A DNA stretch of 64,000 bases, from NCBI GenBank assembly GCA_009667805.1, contig CM019071.1, forward strand, positions 50,854,101 through 50,918,100. Direction: 5' to 3'. Below are positions 42,073-52,295 of the stretch, piece by piece. Position numbers and translations under genes: made by a program. Below the pieces are notes generated by a model. That model saw only the letters and a list, made by a program, of their open reading frames with translations, did not search any database and had not been told where the DNA came from. The DNA comes from Leptobrachium leishanense. Taxonomy: Eukaryota; Chordata; Amphibia; Anura; Megophryidae. Numbering within the stretch: the stretch's first letter is position 1; the number at the start of each line of letters is the position of its first letter.

Positions 42073-44185
42073 GGTTAGAGAATCGTCCAACTCTGCCACC
42101 AAACGTCTGAAGGACAAATACCAGTCAACGAACCAACAAAGGAGGACAGAGAGAATCTTCACACACCATTGAAGTAATCTACGTATGACTCTGTAAAGAT
42201 ATATACTATAATATGATGGAACTGACAAGACGAGACTCGGTGACATAAAGCTCCACCACTCCTTACCCACCCATGGAATCTTTTAGTGTACAGTCTGAGA
42301 GCCTTGAACTAAGGCCAATAGACTTCTTTGAGTTATCGATGTCTTTATAACGGAGGTGATCACTTGTAACAATGTCTACTACTAGTGGCAGATACAAAGT
42401 ATTTATAAACAGACAACTTTATAAAGAAACACCTGGCATCTCTTGGCTCACATTACCCTGCACCTTATAGAACAAAATAAGGGATATTATTAATATATTA
42501 AAGAGTAAACTGAGCCACCACGAAATGTTCTGAGGTTTCAGTTATGCTCCATCTATAAACAAGTCTATTTATTGATAAAATCCCTACTGAATTTTACCTC
42601 CCCTGTATCCTTATTTAAGAGGTGCAGCCACTATTTGGGCTCTTGTCCTTTTTTCATCCTTATGTCCTTTCTATCTAGAGGCTCCTTTGTATCATTAGAA
42701 GTGTGTGAGTGTATAACAGAGCTGCAAAGCAATAACGCTCCCAACAATGGGCACTGTTCCTTAGTGAATGCTAACGTTAGCGTTTGGACGGTAGACCAAT
42801 CCACCACTTCTTGTCGCCAGGAGCAGAGTGAGACTGGGAGCAAATAGTTTCCAGTCTCCCTCAGTGATCACTCTGCAGCACTGTGCAGGGCATGAGATCC
42901 GGAAGTACAACCCTGACCTGATACTCGTGGCAGCGCGGAAGTATCCCACAAATATACCAGCGAGTTGCTGAGGTAGCGCCTGACCCAGAATATTGCACTA
43001 AAATGGGGACGCTACGGGAAGCCTACAGGTGCAGTTCATCCCCATTAGCATCCCCATTTTAGCACGAAGAATGGAAGAGAGCCTAACGAGTCCTAATGAG
43101 TCTCAAAACTATATTCAATTGGCTACATTACATACTGAAAGTTAAGTGTAGGGTTTGGATATATGTAAGTGTTAATGTCATGATAAGTGTATTTAACTCA
43201 AATCCCCCACATTACATCCCGAAAGTCAAACCCGGTTAAAATCACTTAGCGCACCGCTGATTGCGCTGGCTTGCTCGAGCTTACTGTACTTTGTGCATCC
43301 TATACTTAATTACTCATTGCACTCCCTATGTTAACATTATGATAAGTAAGGTATTACAAAGCTTTAGCGCTGATTAACGCACCGATGGCCTAAGCAAATT
43401 TTTACCATGTCCTAAAAAGTGGTGCTAAATGACTCCGCTTTTTCAGAACCATTTAACATCACCTAAACCCCCCCAAGTAAATTTGATACTCACCTCTCAT
43501 CCTGCAGCTAGGACGGCGCCCAATTCGCCGCTTCTTGCTGCCGGGTGCAGAGTGAGACTAGGAACAATTAGTCCCCAGTTTCCAACCGCGATCACTCTGT
43601 GGCGCTGCATGATCTCAGGTCTGGCAGCGCAACCCTCCATAAAGTCCTAAGTACTCCAGGAGGTGATACTCGCGGTGGCGCTGAAGCAATAGAGCGACTA
43701 ACACCAGGGAAGCGTTTCACTATGGGGCAAGGTGCAGAAGTAGCGCCTGCCCTGGAATCTGACGTTAAAATGATAAAGCTACAGGGAAACCTGCATGCGC
43801 AGGATTCCCCCATTAGCATCTCCATTTTAACGTGAGGTTTGAAATCTGGCCCAATGTCAGCAGAAGTAAAATCATTAGCTACTTTGCACTTATTTTGTTT
43901 GTTCTTCCGGACATTTTTATTTACATAAGCGACACCGATATGTCATAAGGACGACTGAATTGTTTGGGCCGTATCGATTGTCACTGAACTGAAACCTCAT
44001 ATAACTCACTGCGAGTTAGTTTTCTGCATATATTTATATTTTTTGACTCTATGTTCTGTTTGTCTCATTTATTTATTACTATGAATGGTTTATTTAATTT
44101 GTTATTTACAATCTGTACATTTTCTGTATTTTCTGGCTAATATATTGCAAAGAGAAAATAAATGCTAATATATTAATATTTTCAT
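42073..44185 (+). other. Probable 3' UTR of the mucin-like gene
   Basis: No further coding was found. The region contains two copies of a dispersed repeat (about 42770-43090 and 43230-43850; compare 21250-21720) and ends in AT-rich DNA with a poly(A) signal. Confidence 0.4.
44157..44162 (+). terminator. AATAAA polyadenylation signal
   Basis: AATAAA follows an AT-rich stretch with tgta motifs (ctgtacattttctgta) and is followed by T-rich DNA. It is a good candidate for the end of the gene near 44180. Confidence 0.45.
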
Positions 44186-44279
44186 CTCAGTCAAAGTATA
44201 ATTTTTATTCAAATTAGCAAACATACGTATCCGCGCACATTATTGGGTCGAGAGCAATGAGCCTCCTGCAGTCATCAAC

Positions 44280-44905
44280 AGCCACACATGTTTACAGAGC
44301 TCCACAGCAATAAAGCTCACCGTAATGAGCAGTGTGTATGAGCGTATCACAGAGCTCCAAAGCAATACAACTCACTGTAATGAGCGGGTGTCAGCACATC
44401 ACAGAACTCCACAGTAATAAAGCTAACAGTAATGCATGGTGTCTATTAGTATATCATAGAGCTCCACAGCAATAAAACTCCCAGTAATGTGCACAGAGAT
44501 TCACAGCAATAAAACTCACAGTAATGTGCAGAGTGTATGAGGGTATCACAAAGCTCCACAGCAATAAAACTCACAGTAATGTGCACTCTGTATGAGCGTA
44601 TCACAGAGCTCCACAGCAATAAAATTCACACCAATGTGCAGTGTGTATGAGTGTATCACAGAGCTCCACAGTAACAAAACTCACAGTAATGTGCACTCTG
44701 TATGAGCGTATCACAGAGCTCCACAGCAATAAAATTCACACCAATGTGCAGTGTGTATGAGTGTATTACAGAGCTCCACAGCAATAAAAATCACAATAAT
44801 GTGCAGTGTGTATGAGTTTATCACTGACCTCCAGAGCAATAAAACTCACAGTAATGTGCAGTGTGTATGAGCATATCACAGAGCTCCACAGCAATAAAAC
44901 TCACT
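44280..44905. repeat. ~55-bp minisatellite, second large block
   Basis: Same unit as at 3948-5240 (cacagagctccacagcaata), about eleven copies, all in one orientation. The L2 LINE begins right behind it. Confidence 0.9.
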
Positions 44906-45099
44906 ATTGAGACAGCCCCGCATCAGGTATACCTTTAATCTGCCTGACTGCAATCAGTCTGCTCTATATACCAGCAAGGACTGGCTCCAACGAGCCCTGG
45001 CTCCTGTGCCCATTCCAAGTGGCCATCTTAAGTGGAAGTTTGGAGTTGATTTCCTGGAGTTGCGAGACTGGAGGAAGGAACTGCAAGGTTCTCATTTTA

Positions 45100-45601
45100 C
45101 ATCGGATAAACACATGCTTTCTCTCACGCTTCTACTTTTCACTTCTGCCTTTCTCCTTAAATGGAACTCCTGCCCCTCTACCACCGACCCCTCCACTATC
45201 TGCATCTCTCCATCCCTCTTCTCGTCCCACATGGTGGCCTCACATGAGCTCCTTTGTTTCCTCAGAACATGGTCTCCCTCCAACTCTCGTACTGCCAATC
45301 ACTCCCACTCACACAAATTCCATTCCCACCTTCTTTTTCTCACCCTTCTACTGTTACTCTATGCAGGTGACATCTCTCCTAACCCTGGCCCCACAACACA
45401 TCCAATACTTCCCTCTCATCCTATCTCCATCGCACATAAATCACCTTCCTGTAAACCCAGCAACCTCATTCCCATAATCCCTCAGCGCCTGTCCACTTTC
45501 TCCTGCGCCCTCTGGAACGCTCGGTCTGTGTGCAACAAACTCACAGCCATCCATGACCTATTCCTTTCAAACTCCTTCAACCTCTTAGCTTTAACTGAAA
45601 C
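45100..45601 (+). pseudogene. L2 ORF N-terminus with 2A-like motif and endonuclease start
   Basis: The readable part has a Leu-rich stretch (LLFLTLLLLLYA) followed by GDISPNPGP, which resembles 2A ribosome-skipping peptides but has Ser where Glu is usual. The endonuclease follows with STFSCALWNARSVCNKL and LALTET. At TET the frame is cut by the CR1 insertion and resumes at 47673 with W-P. The encoded protein would contain the nuclease and RT of the LINE. Confidence 0.75.
45366..45392 (+). other. 2A-like peptide motif GDISPNPGP
   Basis: Nine codons match the pattern G-D-x-(E)-x-N-P-G-P of 2A sequences, with Ser replacing Glu. Upstream Leu-rich context is as in active 2A-like motifs reported from non-LTR retrotransposons. 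Confidence 0.6.
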
Positions 45602-47670
45602 ATAGAAACATAGAAAAATGTCGGCAGATAAGAACCTTTCGGCCCATCTAGTCTGCCCAATTACATGGATACTTTACCTGGATTTATCTTTTGTTTAGGA
45701 TAGCCTTATGCCTATCCCATGCTTGCTTAAATTCAATTACTGTTTTGGCCTCTACCACTTCTACTGGAAGACTGTTCCATGTATCCACCACCCTCTCAGT
45801 AAAATAATGCTTCCTGATGTTACTTTTAAACCTTTGCCCCTCTAATCTAAGACTATGTCCTCTTGTTTTGCTATTTTGTTTCCTTTTAAATATACTCCCT
45901 TCCTCTACCTTGTGGATTCCCTTTACGTATTTAAATGTTTCTATCATATCTCCTCTGTCTCGTCTTTTTTCCAAGCTGTACATGTTAAGATCATTAAGCC
46001 TTTCCTGGTAACTTTTCTCCTTCAAGCCGTACACCATTTTAGTAGCCCTTCTCTGAACTCTCTCTAAGATGTCTATATCCTTCTGGAGATACGGTCTCCA
46101 GTACTGCACACAGTACTCCAAGTGAGGTCTCACCAGTGCTCTGTACAGTGGCATGAGCACTTCCCTTTTCCTACTGCTAATACCTCTCCCTACACAACCA
46201 AGCATTCTGCCAGCAATTCCAAGCATTCTGCTAGCATTTCCTGCTGCTCTATTACATTGACTACTTACCCTTAGATCCTCTGAAATAATGACCCCTAAAT
46301 CCCTTTCCTCAGATGTTGAGGTTAGGACTGTATCAAATATTCTATATTCAGCCCTTGGGTTTTTACGTCCCAGGTGCATTATCTTGCACTTATCCACATT
46401 AAAACTCAATTGCCACAACTCCGACCATTTTTTTAGTTTACCTAAATCATTTGTCATTTGGCTGATCCCTCCAGGAACGTCAACCCTGTTGCAAATCTTT
46501 GTGTCATCAGCAAAAAGACATACTTTTCCATTAATACCTTCTGCAATATCACTAATAAAAATATTAAAGAGAATGGGTCCAAGTACTGACCCCTGAGGTA
46601 CCCCACTGCTAACAAGACCTTGCGCCGAATAAACTCCATTTACCACAACCCTCTGTTGTCTGTCACTCAGCCACTGCCTAATCCAGTCAACAATATTGGA
46701 ATCCAAGATCAAAGATTGCAATTTATTGATAAGCCTTCTATGCGGAACAGTATCAAAAGCCTTACTGAAATCTAAATAAGCAATGTCTACTGCACCACCT
46801 GTGTCTATTATTTTTGTTACCCAATCAAAAAAATCAATAAGATTAGTTTGGCATGATCTCCCTGAGGTAAACCCATGTTGTTTCTGATCCTGTAATCTAT
46901 GTGTTTTTAGATGTTCAACAATCCTTTCCTTTAACATGGTTTCCATTAATTTCCCCACTACTGATGTAAGACTAACTGGCCTATAGTTCCCCGATTCCTC
47001 CCTACTACCCTTCTTGTAAATGGGCACAACATTTGCTAATTTCCAGTCTTCTGGGACGACTCCCGTTAACAAGGATTGGTTAAATAAATCTGTTAACGGT
47101 TTTGCTATTACATCACTGAGCTCTTTTAATAATTTAGGGTGGATCCCATCAGGCCCCATTGACTTATTTGTCTTTACTTTAGACAGCTGCTGTAGAACCT
47201 CCTCCTCTGTAAACTGATATGTAAATGTCTCTTTAGTGTTCTCTCCTAACTGAGGTCCCTTTCCTTCCTTTTCTTCTGCAAAGACTGAACAAAAATATTC
47301 ATTGAGGCAGTCAGCGAGACTTTTATCCTCTTCTACATACCTTCCTTCCTTTGTTTTTAATCTAACTAATCCTTGTTTTACTTTTCTTTTCTCGTTTATG
47401 TATCTAAAAAATGTTTTGTCCCCCTTTTTTACTGACTGAGCTATTTTCTCTTCTGTGTGTGCTTTGGAAGCTCTTATAAATTGCTTTGCCTCTTTCTGCC
47501 TAATTTTATAGGTTTGCCTATCTTCTTCACTCTGAGTTTTTTTATAATTATTGAATGCTCTCTTTTTGTTCTTCACTATTTTGGCCACTTCTGCAGAGTA
47601 CCACAGTGGTTTCTTCCCTTTTTTGTTTTTGCTAACAAGCTGAATGCAATTTCCTGTGGCCTTCAATAAT
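45602..47670 (-). mobile_element. CR1-like LINE, 5'-truncated, nested in L2
   Basis: On the minus strand it runs from a truncated 5' end at 47670 to a 3' end made of repeated gtttctat. The duplication aaac (45598-45601, 47671-47674) lies exactly in the L2 codons Thr-Glu-Thr-Trp. The 3' end is the same as the short copy at 5418-5582. Confidence 0.92.
45684..47666 (-). CDS. CR1-like LINE ORF2, reverse transcriptase (660 residues, uninterrupted)
   Basis: The open frame begins shortly after the truncation point, so the N-terminal endonuclease is missing and the first Met is arbitrary. All RT blocks are readable in order: [78 protein letters not shown] and the catalytic FADDTKI. The C-terminal ERVQRRATKMVYGL is typical of the CR1/Jockey group. 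The lack of any stop or frameshift in 660 codons shows a young insertion. Without a promoter or endonuclease it is not expected to move. Confidence 0.92.
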   Translation of the reverse strand: MKATGNCIQLVSKNKKGKKPLWYSAEVAKIVKNKKRAFNNYKKTQSEEDRQTYKIRQKEAKQFIRASKAHTEEKIAQSVKKGDKTFFRYINEKRKVKQGLVRLKTKEGRYVEEDKSLADCLNEYFCSVFAEEKEGKGPQLGENTKETFTYQFTEEEVLQQLSKVKTNKSMGPDGIHPKLLKELSDVIAKPLTDLFNQSLLTGVVPEDWKLANVVPIYKKGSREESGNYRPVSLTSVVGKLMETMLKERIVEHLKTHRLQDQKQHGFTSGRSCQTNLIDFFDWVTKIIDTGGAVDIAYLDFSKAFDTVPHRRLINKLQSLILDSNIVDWIRQWLSDRQQRVVVNGVYSAQGLVSSGVPQGSVLGPILFNIFISDIAEGINGKVCLFADDTKICNRVDVPGGISQMTNDLGKLKKWSELWQLSFNVDKCKIMHLGRKNPRAEYRIFDTVLTSTSEERDLGVIISEDLRVSSQCNRAAGNASRMLGIAGRMLGCVGRGISSRKREVLMPLYRALVRPHLEYCVQYWRPYLQKDIDILERVQRRATKMVYGLKEKSYQERLNDLNMYSLEKRRDRGDMIETFKYVKGIHKVEEGSIFKRKQNSKTRGHSLRLEGQRFKSNIRKHYFTERVVDTWNSLPVEVVEAKTVIEFKQAWDRHKAILNKR

Positions 47671-48380
47671 AAACCTGGCCAACGCCCTCTGACAAGGCCT
47701 CCATTGCTGCTCTCTCACATGGCGGTCTACACTTGAGCCATACCCCCAAACCGGGTGAGAGAAATGGTGGCGGGGTCAGAATCCTGCTCTCTCCCACCTG
47801 CACCTACCAGCATCTCCCTCCACCCCCATCCCTCTCCTTCTCCTCCTTCGAGACACACTGCATCCGCCTGTTCTCTCCCCTGGCTCTCAGGGTGGCAGTC
47901 ATCTACCGCCCACCGGGACCAACCTCCCAGTTCTTTGACCACTTTGCTACCTGGCTTTCTCACTTCCTGTCTTCTAGTCTTTCATGCCTAGTTCTCGGGG
48001 ACTTCAACATTCCCATTGATGATCCTTCTGCCCCTGCTGCCTCCAAACTTCTTTCACTCACGTCCTCCCTTGGACTCACGCAATCCTCCCTCCTCCCTAC
48101 CCACCGCGATGGTCACGCTATTGACCTTGTCTTTTCCAAACTCTGCTCCAGTTCATCTGTTGCCCTTTCCCCATCTCTGACCACCACCTTCTCTCTTTCA
48201 ACCTATCTGGACTTCCTAAACACACTGCTCCCCCACCCCGCACACACACTCACAGAAATCTACATGCCGTGGATCCCCATCAATTCTCCAATCTACTTCA
48301 CCACCTCCCTCACACCTCATCCTTCACCTGCCCTGATGCTGCCACTGACCACTATAACACCACACTTATCTCTGCCCTAG
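47671..48380 (+). pseudogene. L2 endonuclease, C-terminal part
   Basis: It resumes directly after the CR1 insertion: PTPSDKASIAALSHGG, then RVAVIYRPPGP (conserved Tyr-Arg-Pro-Pro), CLVLGDFNIPIDD (catalytic GDFN) and HAIDLVFSK. The domain end (S-D-H type) is degraded near 48180. A frame change follows at about 48270-48380 toward the RT frame. Confidence 0.82.
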
Positions 48381-49252
48381 GCAAGCTTGCTCCTCTTCGA
48401 CTCTGTAAGGTCCCACGCTGCCAGCTTCAGCCCTGGCACACCCTCCAGCCTCGCTACCTGCAAAGATGCTCCGGGACTGCAGAGCATGCCTGGAGGAAAT
48501 CCCGCTCTGAAGCTGATTTTGTTCACTTCAAGTTTATTCTCCGGTCATACACCTCTGCCCTCCACATGGCCAAACAATCCTTCTTCTCATCTCTTATATC
48601 TACGCTGTCCTCCAACCCTAAATGGCTCTGGTCCACCTTCAACACCCTCCTCTGCCCAGCCGCACCTCCCCCCTCAGCTGCCTTCAGCGCCCAAGACCTG
48701 GCAGATTTCTTCCTCAGTAAAACTCTAACTATCAGAAGCAACATCCCAACACAAGATAGTTATCTGCCACCTCCACTCCCAGAAGCCCCATCTACCACCC
48801 TCTGCCGCTTCCTCCCAGCCACTGATGAGGAAGTCAATTCCTTATTGTCCTCCTCACATCTCACCACGTGCCCGCTCGACCCCATTCCCTCACATCTAAT
48901 TCCTCCCCTCTCCTCCTCCCTCACCCCTGCTCTCACACACATCTTCAACCTATCTCTCTCCACCGGCTCCTTCCCATCCGCCTTCAAACACGCGCTAGTT
49001 ACCCCTTTACTAAAGAAACCATCCCTCGATCCCAACTCTTCATCCAACTACCATCCTGTATCCCTGCTTCCCTTCACATCTAAGCTCTTAGAAAAACTAG
49101 TCTTCAATCGCCTCTCCCTCTTCCTGTCATCCAATTCCCTACTTGACCCCCTGCAATCTGGCTTCCGTCCCCTACACTCAACTGAAACTACCCTCACCAA
49201 AGTCACCAACGACCTCCTAACTGCTAAAAAACACGGCCACTATTCTACTCTC
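48269..49252 (+). pseudogene. L2 reverse transcriptase, N-terminal half
   Basis: It contains the region before the RT ([28 protein letters not shown]) and the first RT blocks: [48 protein letters not shown] and [18 protein letters not shown]. At 49252 the frame is interrupted by a 55-bp antisense L2 tail. Confidence 0.85.
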
Positions 49253-49307
49253 ATTATTATTATTATTATTCTTTATTTATAAAGCACCAGCATATTCCGC
49301 AGCGCTG
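49253..49307 (-). mobile_element. 55-bp extreme 5'-truncated L2 tail inside L2
   Basis: It reads attattattattattattctttatttataaagc..., the reverse complement of the L2 3' terminus at 51570-51620. It splits the coding sequence between ...YSTLI and the codons for [13 protein letters not shown]. An atc or att duplication is likely. Confidence 0.8.
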
Positions 49308-50402
49308 ATCATCCTGCTTGACCTCTCGGCTGCTTTTGACACTGTTGACCACCCCCTCCTTCTGCAGACCCTCAACTTTCTTGGTCTCGGTGACACTGCA
49401 CTCGCTTGGGTTGACTCCTATTTATCCAACAGGTCCTTCTCTGTGTCCTTTGCTGGTACCTCCTCCTCTTCAATGTCTCTATCTGTTGGTGTACCTCAAG
49501 GCTCTGTCCTTGGCCCTCTGCTCTTTTCCATCTGCACCTCCTCCCAGGGCAAAATCATTAACAGCTTTGGCTTTAATTACCACCTCTACGCAGATGACAC
49601 TCTGATATACCTCTCTACCCCTGATATCTCTCCCCCTGTCCTTTCCAAAGTCAGTGACTGTTTATCTGGCATATCCTCCTGGATGGCCTCCCACCACCTA
49701 AAGATCAACATGTCCAAGACGGAGCTCCTACTTATTCCTCCCTCTAATGCCTCCCCACCTCCTGTCTTCTCTATCACGGTGAAGGGTATCACCATCTCCC
49801 CATCAAACCAAGTTCGCTGTCTTGGAGTTACACTTGACTCTGCTCTTTCCTTCATCCCCCAAATCCAGTCTCTTTCCTCCTCCTGCCGATACTAACTGCG
49901 TAAGATTTCCAGAATTCGGCCATTTCTTACCGCTGTCACCACAAAACAACTCATACATGCCCTGGTATTCTCCCGACTTGACTATTGCAATAATCTCTTA
50001 TCTGGCCTCCCTCTCTCTCGCCTCTCCCCCCTACAATCCATCCTGAACGCCTCCGCCAGGCTAATTCACCTCACCCGCTGCTCTGTCTCTGCCGCTCCCC
50101 TCTGCGAGTCCCTTCACTGGCTCCCCATCCACTGCAGAATTCAGTTCAAAATCCTTATCCTTACCTACAAAACCCTCACTAACTCAGCTCCCCACTACCT
50201 GTCCTCACTAATCACCAAATACACCCCAGCCCGCTCCCTAAGGTCAAACAGCTACCTGCGCCTAGCATCTCCCAGCATCACCTCTTCCCATGATAGACTG
50301 CAGGACTTCTCACGCGCAGCCCCCATTCTCTGGAACGCTCTCCCTCGTACGGTCAGACTTTCCCCTAACTTCTCTTCCTTCAAACGCTCCCTTAAAACAT
50401 TC
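49308..50402 (+). pseudogene. L2 reverse transcriptase, catalytic half and C-terminus
   Basis: It starts with [18 protein letters not shown] and has [16 protein letters not shown] and the active-site YADDTLIY (about 49588-49611). A stop at 49893-49895 ends the clean frame. Homology goes on through a C-terminal region (readable in pieces as RLDYCNNLL and LHWLPIHCR types) to about 50400, where DNA unrelated to L2 begins. Confidence 0.82.
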
Positions 50403-51381
50403 ATATTTATTTATTTATTTATAAATAAACGAGATTTCTCTCGTTTTCAAGTATGTCCTGGGTTCAAGAACATTGAATTGTTACAGAAATACAAAGTTAC
50501 AGTTACAAGTACTTATACAGCGCCAACAAATTCCATAGCGCTTTACAATGGGGAAGCACAAACAGTAGACTTACATGATACAAGAGTAAATAAAACCCTG
50601 GTCGTCGGATAACTGTCCAGGTTATACATCACTTTAAACCAAAAACTCAGGCAGACATCCCATGAGTTACACTCTAAGGGACTAGGGTAACTGAAACAAA
50701 TGGGAGCAGATGGAAGGTGAAACTGGTGGCCAGTAGAATACCATAGGGATTGCATGAAATGGACCAGATTTTTTGGGCTTAGTAAAGGTAATTAGTGAGA
50801 GAAGTGGAGGCAGCTAGAAAGGATGCCTGAAATTAGTGACCAGCCCTGGGTGGGCGGGTTGGTTGGGGCCGCAGAGGGAAGAAATGGAGGTGAGTCTGTG
50901 ATGGAGTTTGCTGTGGAAAGAATGAGGTTTGTGACATGCACAGATAGCACCAATTAACAAACATGTGGGGGAGGAGGGAGGGAAACACAAACAGATTTTT
51001 CCATCTGAAATGGAGGGAGATTCAAAATCCTTTAAAAGACTAGTCAGGGAATAATAAATGCAGACATAAAAATACATTTGCAAGATTATGGCAGCCTGGG
51101 GTATAATGTTGGACGCCTTCTTGAAATGGTGGATACCTTGAATGCTTTTTTCAGGGCCGCAGAGGGAAGAAATGGAGGTGAGTCTGTGATGGAGTTTGCT
51201 TGAATGCTTGGTTCAGGGCCGCAGAGGGAAGAAATGGAGGTGAGTCTGTGATGGAGTTTGCTTGAATGCTTGGTTCAGGGCCGCAGAGGGAAGAAATGGA
51301 GGGGAGTCTGTGATGGAGTTTGCTTGAATGCTTGGTTCAGGGCCGCAGAGGGAAGAAATGGAGGTGAGTCTGTGATGGAGT
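50403..51381. mobile_element. Unclassified insertion in the L2 3' region
   Basis: L2 coding stops at ...CCCTTAAAACATTC and resumes at tttagggaagcctaccac, so this DNA is inserted. It begins with an ATTT-rich stretch, includes a second tail-like motif (cagcgccaacaaattccata), and ends in a ~62-bp tandem array. No protein is visible. Confidence 0.6.
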
Positions 51382-51383
51382 TT
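51153..51383. repeat. ~62-bp tandem repeat, four copies
   Basis: The unit begins cagggccgcagagggaagaa and includes tctgtgatggagtttgcttg. A single earlier half-unit is at 50867-50912, apparently the seed of the array. Confidence 0.9.
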
Positions 51384-51625
51384 AGGGAAGCCTACCACCC
51401 AACTCACTGACGCAATCATCAATAACTCTCACCTTGCAGTCCTCTCCTCCTGTTTCCAACCTCAACCCTTCTAGATTGTGAGTTCCTACGGGAATAGGGC
51501 CTCATCTCCTCCTGTACTGTTTGTCAAATGTTGTTCAATGTATTTTAACCCTGTCTATACTGTGCCTATTGTACAGCGCTGCGGAATATGCTGGCGCTTT
51601 ATAAATAAAGAATAAGAAAGAATAA
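51382..51625 (+). mobile_element. L2 3' untranslated end
   Basis: It contains ctcctcctgtactgtttgtc and the terminal gcgctttataaataaagaat. The terminal aataa repeats mark the end of the element. Confidence 0.85.
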
Positions 51626-51627
51626 GA

Positions 51628-51913
51628 CAGTAATGTGCAGTGTGTAAAATCGTATCACTTACCTCCATAGCAATAAATCTCACAGTAATGTGCGGTGTGT
51701 ATGAGTGTATCACAGAGCTCCACAGCAATACATCTGTTTTTGATGTAGCAGCTGCTGCAAGTTGTTTGATTGCTATTAAAATATTTTCATGCTATTTCAA
51801 GCGACTCACCCAGTGAAATAAATACTGTATAGAAATAGGTCACATCCCGTCTCGTGCAATTTCTCTTTGATGCCCCACCTAGAAAAACATCAGAACTGAC
51901 TTGAAAACATAAA
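51628..51913. repeat. Minisatellite remnant and shared segment (empty site of the CR1 tail)
   Basis: Two minisatellite units are followed by DNA almost identical to 5235-5417 and 5583-5640, without the CR1 tail. Confidence 0.8.
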
Positions 51914-51954
51914 TCCTGACTCTGGCCCTTTGTATAAAGGAAGATAAGTTATCA

Positions 51955-52295
51955 TGGTTATTCATAGAGCATCGAAATGTTTCTGACATCTCCGTGCTCT
52001 GTCGTTACCTGCACATCGCGGAATCAAACATCCCCACCCTGCGGCGAATTCTACATTCACTGCATAGTCCGAGGTGCAGCAAGTCCGCCGCCGCCTGATC
52101 TCTGGACAGCCAATTGCAATCCAGCCATACAACTGCTAAACACAGCCGACGAGCCATCGAACACAGTGCCGACCATTCGCAGGAGAAAGCCGACAAGCCT
52201 CTGGACCGGTGTAAAAACAAAACACAGAAAAAAACAATTGAAAAGTGTCAACATTGAAACGCAGTTTGCAAAAAAACTACTTAACGAAAATTCCT
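51955..52295. mobile_element. CAGGGTTATTC-type element, truncated copy
   Basis: Starts catggttattcatagagcat (compare cagggttattcacagagcac at 5629) and follows the copy at 5629 to about 52290, where DNA of another kind begins (tgttacggatcctgg). Confidence 0.55.

Larger units (their letters stand above)
44910..51625 (+). mobile_element. L2-clade LINE, interrupted by several insertions
   Basis: Endonuclease and RT motifs run 5' to 3' on the + strand, ending in a tail with cagcgctgcggaatatgctg and tttataaataaagaataag. The reading frame is entered by a CR1-like LINE (45602-47670), a 55-bp L2 tail (49253-49307) and about 980 bp of other DNA (50403-51381). Tails of the same family lie at 60150-60371 and 63617-64000. 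Confidence 0.88.
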
